Positions 16,712-26,293 of a DNA stretch of 64,000 bases are shown one piece after another. The number at the start of each line of letters is the position of its first letter. The first letter of the stretch is position 1. A program made the translations under genes and the position numbers. The notes beneath the pieces were generated by a model, which was not told where the DNA came from, made no database searches, and worked only from the letters and a program-made list of their open reading frames with translations. Location of the stretch: contig JASJAO010000001.1 of assembly GCA_030066975.1 (NCBI GenBank), positions 124,001 to 188,000 on the forward strand, given 5' to 3'. The DNA is from Henriciella sp. Lineage in GTDB: Bacteria > Pseudomonadota > Alphaproteobacteria > Caulobacterales > Hyphomonadaceae.

Positions 16712-17227
16712 ATGCGCCGATTTTTTGTTCTCGCAGGACCACCCGGGGCGGGCAAAACAACCGTTCTAGAGATCCTGTCGGCGCGTGTTACCTGCGTGGC
16801 CGAGCCTGCGCGGCGCGTTCTAGCCGCACAACGGGCAAGCGGCGAGCGCGGAACCGGCGATCAGGATCCGGCGCTGTTTGTCGATCTGATGTTGAAGACC
16901 GCGATCGCAGACTTTGATCACGCGCGCGGGCTGACCGTGTTCGATCGGGGGCTCCCGGACCTGCTCGCCTTTTGTGAGCATTATCGCCTGTCAAAGCGCG
17001 CGGTTCTGCGTCATGTCCGGGCTCGTAGATACGATCCAACCGTGTTCTGGTTTGCACCCTGGCGCGCGATTTACGTGCAGGATGACGAGCGAACGCTGGA
17101 CTTTCCGGGGACGGTTCGGTTTGGGAACAGGATCCGGGCGGCCTACCGGCAGTCTGGCTATCACCTGATTGATGTGCCGTTTGGCACGCCGCAGGCACGG
17201 GCCGCCTTCATTCTGGATCGCATCTAA
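16712..17227 (+). CDS. P-loop NTPase, AAA/nucleoside-kinase-like
   Basis: 171 residues from the ATG at 16712, chosen because GGAGGGGAG sits just ahead of it; an in-frame ATG at 16700 overlaps that site. The Walker A motif is GPPGAGKTT (residues 9-17). VFDRGLPDLLAFCEHY near residue 75 resembles the lid and base-binding region of small-molecule kinases. The size and the lack of AAA sensor motifs point to a kinase-type fold. Its substrate is unknown. Its stop codon overlaps that of the convergent glycosyltransferase within CTAA (17224-17227). Confidence 0.7.
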   Translation: MRRFFVLAGPPGAGKTTVLEILSARVTCVAEPARRVLAAQRASGERGTGDQDPALFVDLMLKTAIADFDHARGLTVFDRGLPDLLAFCEHYRLSKRAVLRHVRARRYDPTVFWFAPWRAIYVQDDERTLDFPGTVRFGNRIRAAYRQSGYHLIDVPFGTPQARAAFILDRI

Positions 17228-17955
17228 AGTTCGTCGGCAGCGCCGGGATTGCGCCGTCTGCGGATCAGCCACATCACGCCGCGCAAGTCGGACAGCGCGG
17301 CCCAGAGGCGTCCGAAATTGGTGTATTTCGATTGGCCCGCGCCGCGTTCGCGGTGGTTCACATCCATGAATTCGACGCCATAACCGTCAGCCCTCATCAG
17401 GGCCGGCATATAGCGGTGCATGTGATCGAAATAGGGCAGCGACAGGAAGGCCTCGCGGTTCATCACTTTGATGCCGCACCCGCTATCGTCGCAATCATCG
17501 CGCAGCATGCGGCGGCGAATGGCGTTGGCAAAGCGGCTGCCAAAGCGCTTCCAGGCGGTGTCTTTGCGACTGGCGCGGCGCCCCATCACCATCATCAGGT
17601 TTTCCGGCGCATCGGCGCGCGTCAGGCTGCGATAAAGCGCTGGAAGGTCGGCCGGATCATTCTGGCCGTCACCGTCCAGGGTTCCCACCACGGGCGCACG
17701 TGCGGCCTGAATAGCGCTGCGCAGGGCGCGCGATTGACCGGCATTGCGGCGATGGGACAGGACACGCAGTTGCGGATAGGTGTCTTTCAGCCCCGCTAGA
17801 ACGATCCGCGTGTCATCGGTAGAGGCGTCATCGGTAACCACGATTTCATAAGCGCGTCCCTCCAGCGCGGCGGCGATTTCAGAGATCAGCTGGGCGGCAT
17901 TTCCGGATTCATTGTGCATCGGCACGCAGACGGAAAACTCTAAGGAACTGGACAC
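17224..17955 (-). CDS. Family 2 glycosyltransferase (dolichol-phosphate mannosyltransferase-like)
   Basis: A 243-residue GT-A fold transferase. The N-terminal VCVPMHNESGN and VTDDASTDDT bind the nucleotide-sugar, and LDGDGQNDPADLP (about 95) holds the D-x-D-type metal site. SGCGIKVMNREAFLSLPYF and VNHRERGAGQSKY are the acceptor-side blocks of the DPM1/ArnC group. It lacks the two C-terminal membrane helices of many relatives, so it is probably peripheral. In bacteria such enzymes load a polyprenyl-phosphate with a sugar for envelope glycans. No partner gene is adjacent. Confidence 0.85.
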   Translation of the reverse strand: MSSSLEFSVCVPMHNESGNAAQLISEIAAALEGRAYEIVVTDDASTDDTRIVLAGLKDTYPQLRVLSHRRNAGQSRALRSAIQAARAPVVGTLDGDGQNDPADLPALYRSLTRADAPENLMMVMGRRASRKDTAWKRFGSRFANAIRRRMLRDDCDDSGCGIKVMNREAFLSLPYFDHMHRYMPALMRADGYGVEFMDVNHRERGAGQSKYTNFGRLWAALSDLRGVMWLIRRRRNPGAADEL

Positions 17956-18044
17956 GAGGCACGGCTCTCCAATATGGCTACCGACCGCGTTTAAGCGAAA
18001 ACGGGTGATTGCGAAACCACCGGGATGAGGACAGACATCTAATT

Positions 18045-20480
18045 ATGGCCGCATTGCCCATTGATCCCCTGTTGCCTGAGATCTGTGAGATGTTGAAATC
18101 GCATCAGCGTCTGGTGCTGGCCGCGCCGCCGGGGGCAGGGAAGACGAGCCGGGTGCCGCTGGCGCTGGCCGGTTGTCTGGCCGGTCAGGCGGCACTGCCG
18201 GGCAAGATCCTTTTACTGGAACCACGCCGTGTCGCTGCGCGCATGGCGGCAGAGCGCATGGCCTCGACGCTCGGCGAAAAAGTCGGCCAGCGCGTGGGAT
18301 TGTCGACACGGATTGAGCGCCGCGTCTCGAAAGCCACTGTGATTGAGGTGATCACAGACGGTCTGTTCATTCGCCGGTTGTTGAGCGACCCGGAGCTCAC
18401 CGACATCAGCGCGGTGATCTTCGATGAAGTGCATGAGCGCGGGCTGAACACTGATCTTGGCCTGGCTTTGTGTCAGGAGGTTCAGGGCGCGCTGCGCGAT
18501 GATCTGCACCTGCTCGCCATGTCGGCGACGCTTGATACGGCGCGGTTCTCAGCGAAGCTGGATGCACCGGTGATCGAGAGTGAAGGGCGGCAGTATCCGG
18601 TTGAAACACGCTATCTTGGGCGGACGCGCGACCGGTTGGAAGACCAGATGGCGAAAGCGATCATGCGCGCGCATCGTGAAACCGAGGGCTCGATCCTCGC
18701 CTTTCTGCCCGGCGCGGGAGATATCCGCCGCACCGCCGAGCGGCTGGAGGGCCTGAGCGATACAGACATTGCGCCGCTTTACGGGGCCCTGTCCCCGAAG
18801 GAACAGGACGCCGCGATCCGCCCGCGCAAGGATGGCGGGCGCAAGATCGTGCTGGCGACCGATCTCGCCGAATCCGCACTGACGATTGAAGGGGTTTCAG
18901 TGGTTGTCGATAGCGGGATGGCGCGGGTGCCCGAAACCGATCCAAGCGGCATCTCGACCAAGCTGGTGACCATCCGGGCTGCGCGCGCCAATGTCGATCA
19001 GCGCCGGGGCCGTGCCGGGCGGCTTGGGCCGGGCATCTGTTATCGTTTATGGGATGAGGCTGAAACACGGGGACTGGTTGCGGCGCCCACACCAGAGATT
19101 GTCGGCGCGGACCTCAGTGGCTTGCTGCTGACGCTCGCCGATTGGGGCGAGCGTGATCCCAAAGCGCTGAACTGGATAGATGCGCCGCCGAATGGACGGG
19201 TTGCAGCCGCGCGCGCAGGTTTGGTTGCGCTGGGGGCGCTGGATGAGGCTGGCAACCTCACCACGAAAGGCAAATCGATGACGCGCCTGCCGCTGTCGCC
19301 GCGATTGGCTGCCCTGATCGTCGGGGTTGATGCGCCGGGCGAAAAGGCGCTGGCGGCGCGCATCGCGGCGCTGATGGGCGAGGTGGGCGTGGGTGGGGCA
19401 AGTCCGGACCTGGTCGAGCGCCTTGCACGATTTGAGCGTGACACATCCGCGCGAGCGAAAGCCTTGCGCCGTCAGGCCGATACGTGGTCAGGCGGGGCGG
19501 CCCCCACGGGTCATCCTGCCACAATCCTCGCGGCCGCCTGGCCAGACCGGATCGCGCGGCGCCGAGACGCAGACAGTGAGACTTACATTATGGCGTCAGG
19601 GCGCGCCGGACAGCTGGATGCGAGCGCCGCCCTGTCCAAATCCGAATGGCTGGTGGTCGCGGATCTGATCGGTGCCGCGAAGGCTGGACGGATTACGCTG
19701 GCAGCGGCGCTGTCTGAACAGGAGGCGCAGACATTCGGTCAGGTGGAAACACGGGAAGTGGCGGCGTTCGATCCCAAGACCGGGCAATTCAAAGCGCGGC
19801 GGGTCAAGGCGATGGGCGCGATCATTCTGTCTGAAACGCCGTTGCCGAAACCGTCGGGAGATACCGCGCGCGACGGTTTTCTGGAGCATCTTCGAGAACA
19901 TGGCTTTGGTCCGACAGGGTTGGACGCTGTGGTAAAGTCCTTTTGCAGGAGGCTGGAGGTTTTGCGCCGAGCCTTCGGTGAAACCTGGCCGGAGCGCACG
20001 GTTGAAGACTTGCAGCGGGATGTAGAAACCTGGCTCGGCCCGGCCTTGGGGCAAGCGGGATTTGAACTTCCGTCCAGGGGTACAGTTCTGAACGCCTTGA
20101 AGGCGACGCTCGACTGGCCCCTGCCTCAGGAGCTGGACGGGCTGGCGCCGCTGCGGGCTGAACTGCCATCCGGGCGCAAGGCGGAGATAGACTGGCTGGA
20201 TGAGCGCGCGCCACTGGTCGAGTGCCGGGTTCAGGAATTGTATGGCTGTGGGCAGCATCCAAGCGTCGCAAAGGGGCGCTGCCCGCTGACCCTGCAAATG
20301 CTGTCGCCCGGGGGCAAACCGGTGGCGACGACGCAGGACCTGCCCGGGTTCTGGGCGGGCGGCTATCTGGATATGGCGAAGGATATGCGCGGGCGTTATC
20401 CCAAGCATGACTGGCCGGATGATCCGGCCACGGCCACGCCACATGCCGGAATGACCAAGGCGCGCCTGGCACGCGGCTGA
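18045..20480 (+). CDS. hrpB: ATP-dependent RNA helicase HrpB
   Basis: 811 residues from the ATG at 18045 (a TTG 12 codons upstream is unlikely). A DEAH/RHA-type helicase. Motif I is APPGAGKTSRVPLAL (about 27-41), motif II FDEVHERGLNTDLGLAL (about 127), motif III MSATLDTARF and motif VI QRRGRAGRLGPG (about 320). The large C-terminal HrpB domain with GILNG-like and CRVQELYGCGQHPSVAKG blocks is present. It remodels RNA; E. coli hrpB mutants have mild phenotypes. It follows the glycosyltransferase divergently and is not clearly in an operon. Confidence 0.95.
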   Translation: MAALPIDPLLPEICEMLKSHQRLVLAAPPGAGKTSRVPLALAGCLAGQAALPGKILLLEPRRVAARMAAERMASTLGEKVGQRVGLSTRIERRVSKATVIEVITDGLFIRRLLSDPELTDISAVIFDEVHERGLNTDLGLALCQEVQGALRDDLHLLAMSATLDTARFSAKLDAPVIESEGRQYPVETRYLGRTRDRLEDQMAKAIMRAHRETEGSILAFLPGAGDIRRTAERLEGLSDTDIAPLYGALSPKEQDAAIRPRKDGGRKIVLATDLAESALTIEGVSVVVDSGMARVPETDPSGISTKLVTIRAARANVDQRRGRAGRLGPGICYRLWDEAETRGLVAAPTPEIVGADLSGLLLTLADWGERDPKALNWIDAPPNGRVAAARAGLVALGALDEAGNLTTKGKSMTRLPLSPRLAALIVGVDAPGEKALAARIAALMGEVGVGGASPDLVERLARFERDTSARAKALRRQADTWSGGAAPTGHPATILAAAWPDRIARRRDADSETYIMASGRAGQLDASAALSKSEWLVVADLIGAAKAGRITLAAALSEQEAQTFGQVETREVAAFDPKTGQFKARRVKAMGAIILSETPLPKPSGDTARDGFLEHLREHGFGPTGLDAVVKSFCRRLEVLRRAFGETWPERTVEDLQRDVETWLGPALGQAGFELPSRGTVLNALKATLDWPLPQELDGLAPLRAELPSGRKAEIDWLDERAPLVECRVQELYGCGQHPSVAKGRCPLTLQMLSPGGKPVATTQDLPGFWAGGYLDMAKDMRGRYPKHDWPDDPATATPHAGMTKARLARG

Positions 20481-20483
20481 AGC

Positions 20484-21308
20484 TTAAGCGTCTGGCAGGA
20501 TCTGCGCCAGCCGTCCCCCGACGCGGATCGGGCAGACCTGCTTGGCAAGGCCGGTCTCGTCATCGGTTTCAACGTATAGACCACAAAGCGTCCCCTCCCC
20601 CAAAGCCGGCTCATACCGCCGACCGGGAAGCTGGGTTGAGAAGCGGCGAACCGAATTGTCCTTGGCCATGCCGATTACACTGTCATAGTCGCCGCACATC
20701 CCGGCATCGCTCTGGAATGCTGTGCCGCCAGACAGGATCATGTGATCGGCGGTCGGGACATGGGTATGACTGCCAACGACGACACTGGCACGGCCATCGC
20801 AATGGTGTCCCATCGCCATTTTTTCGCTCGTCGCCTCACAATGGATATCAACGATGACAGCATCGGCGACGACGCCCAGCGGCATCGCATCTAGCGCCTC
20901 ATCGACAGCCCCGAAGGGATTATCCAGCAATTGTTTCATGAACACGGTCCCTTGCGCCTGGATCACGCCGACGCGGCGTCCATCGGGCAGCACGAACAGA
21001 TTGGACCCCTGCCCGGGCGCTCTGGAGGCTGCGGGATAGTTGACGGGGCGCAATAGCCGCGGCTCTCGGGTGATATAAGTCAGCGCTTCACGCTGATCCC
21101 AGGCATGATCGCCAAGCGTCAGACAATCTGCACCCGCGCCAAAGAATTCGTTCGCGATGGCTTCCGTCAAACCAAAACCACCCGCCGCGTTTTCTGCATT
21201 GACCACAACAAAGTCGAGACCAAGTTGCGCGCGAACAGATGGCAAATGTTCATTTACCGCAGCTCTTCCCGGTCTTCCGACAACGTCGCCAAAGAATGCA
21301 AGTTTCAT
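20484..21308 (-). CDS. TIGR00282/YmdB-like metallophosphoesterase
   Basis: 274 residues from the ATG at 21308 (MKLAFFGDVVGRPGR); the frame extends 25 codons further up without a better start. Metal-binding motifs of the family are complete: GDVVGRPGR (8-16), VVNAENAAGGFGLT (about 40), LGDHAWDQREAL (about 65), VDIHCEATSEKMAMGHHCDG (about 150) and VVVGSHTHVPTAD (about 178). YmdB relatives hydrolyse 2',3'-cyclic nucleotides or cAMP and affect RNA turnover and biofilm in Bacillus. The cellular role in alphaproteobacteria is not established. It converges closely with hrpB (3-bp gap). Confidence 0.9.
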   Translation of the reverse strand: MKLAFFGDVVGRPGRAAVNEHLPSVRAQLGLDFVVVNAENAAGGFGLTEAIANEFFGAGADCLTLGDHAWDQREALTYITREPRLLRPVNYPAASRAPGQGSNLFVLPDGRRVGVIQAQGTVFMKQLLDNPFGAVDEALDAMPLGVVADAVIVDIHCEATSEKMAMGHHCDGRASVVVGSHTHVPTADHMILSGGTAFQSDAGMCGDYDSVIGMAKDNSVRRFSTQLPGRRYEPALGEGTLCGLYVETDDETGLAKQVCPIRVGGRLAQILPDA

Positions 21309-21356
21309 AAGTTGGTTATGCGCCGGACTTGTAGGAATTACCAGTAATACATGAAA

Positions 21357-21386
21357 AAGGTGCGCTCCGTTGCCAGAGCGCACCTT
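21357..21386 (-). terminator. Rho-independent terminator of the large lipoprotein gene
   Basis: AAGGTGCGCTC (21357-21367) pairs perfectly with GAGCGCACCTT (21376-21386). On the minus strand the right arm is followed by TTTC. It lies about 22 bp beyond the stop of the gene at 21408-22985. Confidence 0.8.
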
Positions 21387-21407
21387 CGGATTGGCATCTT
21401 GCCGAGG

Positions 21408-22985
21408 CTACTTGTGGGTCGCTGTGAACCCGAGTGTATCCTTGGTGTAGGCAGCCGGATCAGGGTTTTCCATGATCGAGGCGAAGGACAGTGGCTCAGC
21501 CGGATCAAGCTTGACTGTGAGTGTGCCAGGCTCGGTAATGAAGCTGGAGAGGGCTGTCGTCAGTTCGGTGACCAGGCCCATATCGATGCCTGTCCCCTGG
21601 GCCATCATTGGCGCCATAGCCAGCCCCATTGAGGCCTGAGAGCGCAGCTCAGCAGGATCCTGACCCGATTGTGTGGCAACAGCGTTCAGGATCCGGTTGA
21701 CCAGACTGTCATCGTCAATCGACAGTTCGAAGCCATGGACTGTCAGCTTGCCCATCGCTTCAGTCATGGCTGCTGGATCTGGCTCAGCGCCAGCCGCGAG
21801 ATCGGCCATATTAAAGCTCGCCATCGCCTCTTTGGAATAAGCGCTATAGCCTTCAATCTTGCCGCCAAAGCTGATTTTGGCTCCGTCAACCAGTTCGAGA
21901 TAGTTTGAACCGGCGTCAAAATCGACGATATCCCGGTCAGGATCGTACTCGCCAATGCTTTCACCCTTCAAAGTCAGGCTTTCATAGCCGACCATGCTGA
22001 GGCCTTGCAGCAGGGCTGCACCCGCCTCACCCCCGTCGGCATCAGCATCGAGCGTCATTGTGTAAGGCTTGGTGACATATTTTACCGGCTGCCCGGCATC
22101 GTTGCGGGTGACATAGCCTTCAAGCGAAGGCATTGCGAAGGACGCCCCGGCCGCGGCGATTGAGAGATCTGACATCGCAAATGAGTCATAGCCCGGGTCC
22201 ATCGGGTTTTCAGAGGCCAGGTTCATCAGCGCGCCGATCATGGTCTCAGGATCGTCGCTATTCTGCTGGATCGCCTCAATGAACCGTGCATCAATATTGG
22301 TCGCCGTTACGCTGCCGAGGCTGACATCGACATCGATATCGTCAGAAGAATCAAACACGTCCACAGTCAGGCCGCTCAGGGTCGCCTTCTTGGCGGAGAG
22401 ATCGCCCATGTCGCGAATTTCGATGGAGTCGATGCCGAATGTGCCTTCGGCTTCATCTTCGGCGAAATTGCCGGTCAGGCCTGTCATTGACCAGGAATCA
22501 AACACCACTTTGTCAGCGGTCGGGAAGGGAACCTCGCCGCCTTGCAGGCTGGCGGCCATCCAGGCTGCGAGCTCCGGCGACGGATTGATCAGTTCAATAT
22601 TGCCGAGCTTGACTTCCGCGTTCTCACCTTCCGGGGCGGTGAACGAGATATCGTTCAGGCTCATTTTTGAGAAACTGGCCTGACCGTCGACCATATCGAG
22701 GCCCTCAAAGACCAGAGATCCGGCTTTCATCGCCTCTTCGCCAGCAATGGTCAGGTCAGAAAAGGTCGCTTTCGCGCCATCTACCGAGCTGTCGCCAAAC
22801 GTCAGAACTCCGCTGCCGGAATCAACCAGGGACATGGCGGCGAGGGCGTCTGCCGCCTCGGCTGGGTCGCCTTCGCCGATAATGATCTCGGCCAGTGTCA
22901 CATCAGCCGCTTCGGTCGCCGGCTCGGAAGCGTTACACCCCGCAAGCAAGGCCAAGGTTGCGGCGCCAATCATTAGATGTTTCAT
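21408..22985 (-). CDS. Large lipoprotein of unknown function, exported-paralogue family member A
   Basis: 525 residues. The signal peptide ends LALLAGC, a clear lipobox, followed by acidic linker sequence, so it is an envelope lipoprotein. The body is very acidic and made of repeated short beta-strand patterns such as 'GSLVFEGLDM', 'KVVFDSWSMTGL' and 'FDAGSNYLELVDGA', suggesting a long beta-rich or AsmA/DUF945-like fold. The C-terminal third (VHGFELSIDDDSLVNRIL, then ITEPGTLTVKLDPAEPLSF) and the ending LGFTATHK resemble a family of alphaproteobacterial exported proteins I recall as ending in L-G-V-x-V-x-A-N. Two larger relatives lie at 42336-44234 and 44339-46324. It is divergent from the metalloprotease gene at 23050. 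Function unknown. Confidence 0.75.
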   Translation of the reverse strand: MKHLMIGAATLALLAGCNASEPATEAADVTLAEIIIGEGDPAEAADALAAMSLVDSGSGVLTFGDSSVDGAKATFSDLTIAGEEAMKAGSLVFEGLDMVDGQASFSKMSLNDISFTAPEGENAEVKLGNIELINPSPELAAWMAASLQGGEVPFPTADKVVFDSWSMTGLTGNFAEDEAEGTFGIDSIEIRDMGDLSAKKATLSGLTVDVFDSSDDIDVDVSLGSVTATNIDARFIEAIQQNSDDPETMIGALMNLASENPMDPGYDSFAMSDLSIAAAGASFAMPSLEGYVTRNDAGQPVKYVTKPYTMTLDADADGGEAGAALLQGLSMVGYESLTLKGESIGEYDPDRDIVDFDAGSNYLELVDGAKISFGGKIEGYSAYSKEAMASFNMADLAAGAEPDPAAMTEAMGKLTVHGFELSIDDDSLVNRILNAVATQSGQDPAELRSQASMGLAMAPMMAQGTGIDMGLVTELTTALSSFITEPGTLTVKLDPAEPLSFASIMENPDPAAYTKDTLGFTATHK

Positions 22986-23049
22986 AATTTAGTCCCCTGT
23001 AAGACAAGAATCGATACGGTTATGACATATTCCGTTTGAGGCGTATTTA

Positions 23050-23772
23050 ATGATTATCGATAAAGGCGACAAGATGGCATTGACCACAAAATGTGGGCAG
23101 GCGGTCAAAGTTCGACTGGAAATCAACCCAAAGGCCAGGCGGCTGATCCTGCGATTGGACCGGCGTACCAATGAGTTTGTGGCGGTTGCGCCCTCAAAGC
23201 ATAGCCTGCCTGAGGCGGCTGCCTTTGCAGAGGAACGGGTGGACTGGATGGCCGCGCAACTGTCGGAGATGCCTGATCTGCGCCGTGTCGCCGAAGGTGG
23301 GGTCTTGCCGATTCGGGGGGTCGCAGTCGAGATCAGTCTTGATGGCCCGGGTCGCCGCGCCGTGCTGGAGACCCATGGAAGTGCCCCGCGGCTTCGCGTC
23401 CCGGGCGCACCGGAAACCGTCGGAAAAAGGGTGACTCGCTTCCTGAAAGCCGAAGCGCTGCGCGATCTCAACGCGTCGGTGCAGACCTATTGCGCGCTGC
23501 TTGGGGTGAGAATGCGCCGGATTGCAGTCAAGGATACACGCTCACGCTGGGGATCGTGTACGTCGGAGGGGGTCCTGTCTTTCTCCTGGCGCCTGATCAT
23601 GGCACCGCCGCGGGTGCTCAACTATGTCGCCGCCCATGAATGCGCGCACCTGCTGGAAATGAATCACAGCCGCGCCTTCTGGAGCCATGTCGAAACCTGC
23701 CATCCGGACTGGAAGACCGATCGCGCCTGGCTTCGACAAAACGGTGCGGAACTGCACGCGTTTCGTTTTTAG
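23050..23772 (+). CDS. YgjP/SprT-like zinc metallopeptidase (DUF45, M48-related)
   Basis: 240 residues; a second in-frame ATG at 23074 is an alternative start. The metallopeptidase site is AAHECAHLLEMNHSRAFW near residue 195, giving H-E-x-x-H plus a downstream His. KDTRSRWGSCTSEGVLSFSW (about 160) is the DUF45 signature ahead of it. The N-terminal half is the strand-rich segment of YgjP proteins. Its substrate is unknown; in E. coli ygjP is a neighbour of DNA-metabolism genes. Its TAG stop overlaps the stop of the convergent antiporter in TTAG (23769-23772). Confidence 0.87.
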   Translation: MIIDKGDKMALTTKCGQAVKVRLEINPKARRLILRLDRRTNEFVAVAPSKHSLPEAAAFAEERVDWMAAQLSEMPDLRRVAEGGVLPIRGVAVEISLDGPGRRAVLETHGSAPRLRVPGAPETVGKRVTRFLKAEALRDLNASVQTYCALLGVRMRRIAVKDTRSRWGSCTSEGVLSFSWRLIMAPPRVLNYVAAHECAHLLEMNHSRAFWSHVETCHPDWKTDRAWLRQNGAELHAFRF

Positions 23773-25661
23773 GTTGTCTCCGGAATGAGATCCAAGGGTG
23801 GCTCGGGCTTATGCTCAGGGGCAAAGCTGATCAATGTGGTGCCTTCGCCGCCGCGGGGCTCGCGGTTCGGCCCAATCAGCATGAATGAGCCGTCCGGGCG
23901 TATTTCAGCGACGATATCGGCTTTGCTACGTTCATCAAGGAAGTGTTTGAGCGTGTATTTGTCGCTCAGTTTCGTTCGCGCAAAGGTCCAGCCGCTATAC
24001 TGGTCGCGGACCAGACTGTCATAAGTGCGTCCGCGCCGGATCAAGGTCCGGCCCCGGGCGTTGGAGCTGACGCCGCGGTCATCATTCTCGTCACCATCGT
24101 TCAGCGACAGCTGATAGACCATATGGCGACCGACTTCCGGGGCGAACTGATTACAGACCAAAGCATTGTAGGAATCATTGGTCGAGAGGGCGACCACCGT
24201 TGAGAACCGGGAATGGTCGAGCTTCAATTCAGCATCTTCGGAGAGCACTTCGCCGAGGAACACATCCAGTCCAGCCTCGCGGGACGCACGCAGCCGACGA
24301 TAACTGCTGTCGGCGATGATGACTTCAATCCCGGTCTCTTCGAGCGCTTTGGCAAATTCCTGGCTCCAGGTATTGGCCCCGACGACTAGAACGCCCGGGC
24401 GCTCCTTACGCGAGAGCCCGAGCGCGCGTGACAGCGGCCCGATCGTAAAGCCATGCATGACGACGGTCGTAAACACCATAGCAAACGCGAGAGGTGTGAT
24501 CTGGTCGGCGCCGGAGAAGAAGAACCGGCCTTCACGCGACAGGTCGACCAGCAAAGACCCGAACAGGCCAGAGACGGCCACAGCGACAATCCCGCGCGGC
24601 GCGATCCATCCCAGCAATATGGCTTCCTTGCGCGACAGCGTGCCAAAGGTCGAAATCCAGACTGACAGAGGCCGAACCACGAACAACATGCAGAACAAAA
24701 AGGCCAATGTGTTCCAGTTGATCGCGCGACTGATGGTTTCCGGTGTGAGATCGGCGGTCAGCATGACAAAGACGCCCGAGACCAGAAGGACAGCGATGTC
24801 CTCCTTGAATTTCTGCAATTCTGTCAGGCCAGCCAGTTTGGAGTTGCCCAGCGTCATGCCGTAGGCGGTTACAGCGACCAGGCCAATTTCCTTTTCGAAC
24901 ATTTCCGCCATCGCATAGCAGAGAATGATGGTGGCAAGGATAAGCGGGGCTTTCAGGTACTCAGGTGTCCAGCCTTCCCGGAAGACCTTCGCCATAATCC
25001 AGCCAAATGCGATCCCGAGCGCAATGCCGAAACAGGCCGCCATAATGATCCAGACCCCGGCGCCGAAGACGCTCTGGCCCTGTGAGGCCACCCGGATGAA
25101 TTCGTACGCCGCGACCGCAAACAGGGCCCCGATCGGATCGTTGACAATGCCTTCCCATTTGAGGAACTGCGCGGGCTTACCGCTGAGCTTGGATTGACGC
25201 AGCAGCGGCATGATCACCGTTGGCCCGGTCACCACCATGACACCGGCGAACACGACCGCGCTGGCCCAATCGAGCCCGCCTGCATAATGGGCCGCAAAGG
25301 CCCCGAGGAGCCAGGCCAGTGGCCCGCCCAGAAAGACCATACGCCGGACCGCTGCCCCGGCATCGCGCAAGTTTTCGAACTTGAGCACAAGCCCGCCTTC
25401 AAACAGGATCACCGCGACTGCCAGCGACACAATCGGTCGGAAAACTTCACCAAAGGTCTGGGACGGGTTGAGCAAGGGCTCGCTGAAAATGAGCGACCAT
25501 AGCGGGCCAACCGTCAAACCGGCGAGCGACATCAGCACAATCGCCGGGGCCTGCAGGCGCCAGGCGAGCCATTGCGCGCCGAGCCCCAGCGCCCCGATCA
25601 GCGCGCACGCGAAGATCACGTCACTGCCAACCGCACCGGCCAGAAGGATGTTAAACTCCAT
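23769..25661 (-). CDS. CPA1-type sodium:proton antiporter with C-terminal TrkA-like domains
   Basis: A 630-residue inner-membrane Na+(K+)/H+ antiporter. About twelve membrane spans fill residues 1-420, with VVTGPTVIMPLLRQ (about 140) and GIVNDPIGALFAVAAYEF (about 170) carrying the family's membrane-embedded acidic pair (N-D). The C-terminal 210 residues start with GVLVVGANTWSQEFAKALEE, a Rossmann-type RCK/TrkA-N domain, followed by a smaller TrkA-C-like region (RGRTYDSLVRDQYSGWTF). Such cytoplasmic domains gate transport by binding NAD(H) or other nucleotides. It maintains pH and ion balance, plausible for a marine organism. Confidence 0.9.
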   Translation of the reverse strand: MEFNILLAGAVGSDVIFACALIGALGLGAQWLAWRLQAPAIVLMSLAGLTVGPLWSLIFSEPLLNPSQTFGEVFRPIVSLAVAVILFEGGLVLKFENLRDAGAAVRRMVFLGGPLAWLLGAFAAHYAGGLDWASAVVFAGVMVVTGPTVIMPLLRQSKLSGKPAQFLKWEGIVNDPIGALFAVAAYEFIRVASQGQSVFGAGVWIIMAACFGIALGIAFGWIMAKVFREGWTPEYLKAPLILATIILCYAMAEMFEKEIGLVAVTAYGMTLGNSKLAGLTELQKFKEDIAVLLVSGVFVMLTADLTPETISRAINWNTLAFLFCMLFVVRPLSVWISTFGTLSRKEAILLGWIAPRGIVAVAVSGLFGSLLVDLSREGRFFFSGADQITPLAFAMVFTTVVMHGFTIGPLSRALGLSRKERPGVLVVGANTWSQEFAKALEETGIEVIIADSSYRRLRASREAGLDVFLGEVLSEDAELKLDHSRFSTVVALSTNDSYNALVCNQFAPEVGRHMVYQLSLNDGDENDDRGVSSNARGRTLIRRGRTYDSLVRDQYSGWTFARTKLSDKYTLKHFLDERSKADIVAEIRPDGSFMLIGPNREPRGGEGTTLISFAPEHKPEPPLDLIPETT

Positions 25662-25685
25662 CAGGGCTCCTTGCTGCTGGCAAGA

Positions 25686-26213
25686 TCAGGACAAAGCTTC
25701 AGAGTCGGCATTTCGGGAAAAATCGAAGCCAATCTCCCGCTGACCATAGTCACCTGCCTCATAGCGCGTGATCTGGGTCTGGAACCAGTCCAGAACATGC
25801 TCATAGAGATGGTCATAGAAGGGCTCAGGGTCATTCTCGGCCAGCGGAATCGACAGCGTGTACTCTTCCCCCCCGGCGATCCGGGTGATGAAGGTTTCGC
25901 CAATTTTCTGACACTCAATGGTGACCCGCATCCAGTCCGTTCCGGTTGAAACCCGGAAAGCGAGGCCAAACAGAACTGGCCCAAGGGGACGAAACCCGGC
26001 GGGCGGAATTGAGTAGGCCTGGTCGCCATAATCCTTCGCCTCGAACGCCCCCATAGGCGGCACCAGACGCACGCAGACCCCGTCGGTCGACCCGATATAG
26101 GCGCAAAGCCCTTCCCGCAACTCTTCTGCCAGACCCCGAACCCGCGAATAGTTTTCGCCGGCCAGCTTCTGGTAATGGGCCACTGTTCGGATCAATTCGT
26201 CGAATCGCGACAT
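25686..26213 (-). CDS. Uncharacterised cytoplasmic protein
   Basis: 175 residues, no signal peptide or membrane span, mixed alpha/beta composition. The N-terminus is helical (IRTVAHYQKLAGENYSRVRG) and the middle has strands (GEEYTLSIPLAEND, YGQREIGFDF). I do not recognise the family. It lies just upstream of the antiporter gene (24-bp gap) on the same strand, so co-transcription is possible. Codon use looks like that of its neighbours. Confidence 0.6.
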   Translation of the reverse strand: MSRFDELIRTVAHYQKLAGENYSRVRGLAEELREGLCAYIGSTDGVCVRLVPPMGAFEAKDYGDQAYSIPPAGFRPLGPVLFGLAFRVSTGTDWMRVTIECQKIGETFITRIAGGEEYTLSIPLAENDPEPFYDHLYEHVLDWFQTQITRYEAGDYGQREIGFDFSRNADSEALS

Positions 26214-26293
26214 GTCGCAGCTCCCCTCATCAAGCTCTGATTCAGCCTAGAGCGCCTCACCCCGCAAGACTAGAGGCCTGTTACAATCATTGC

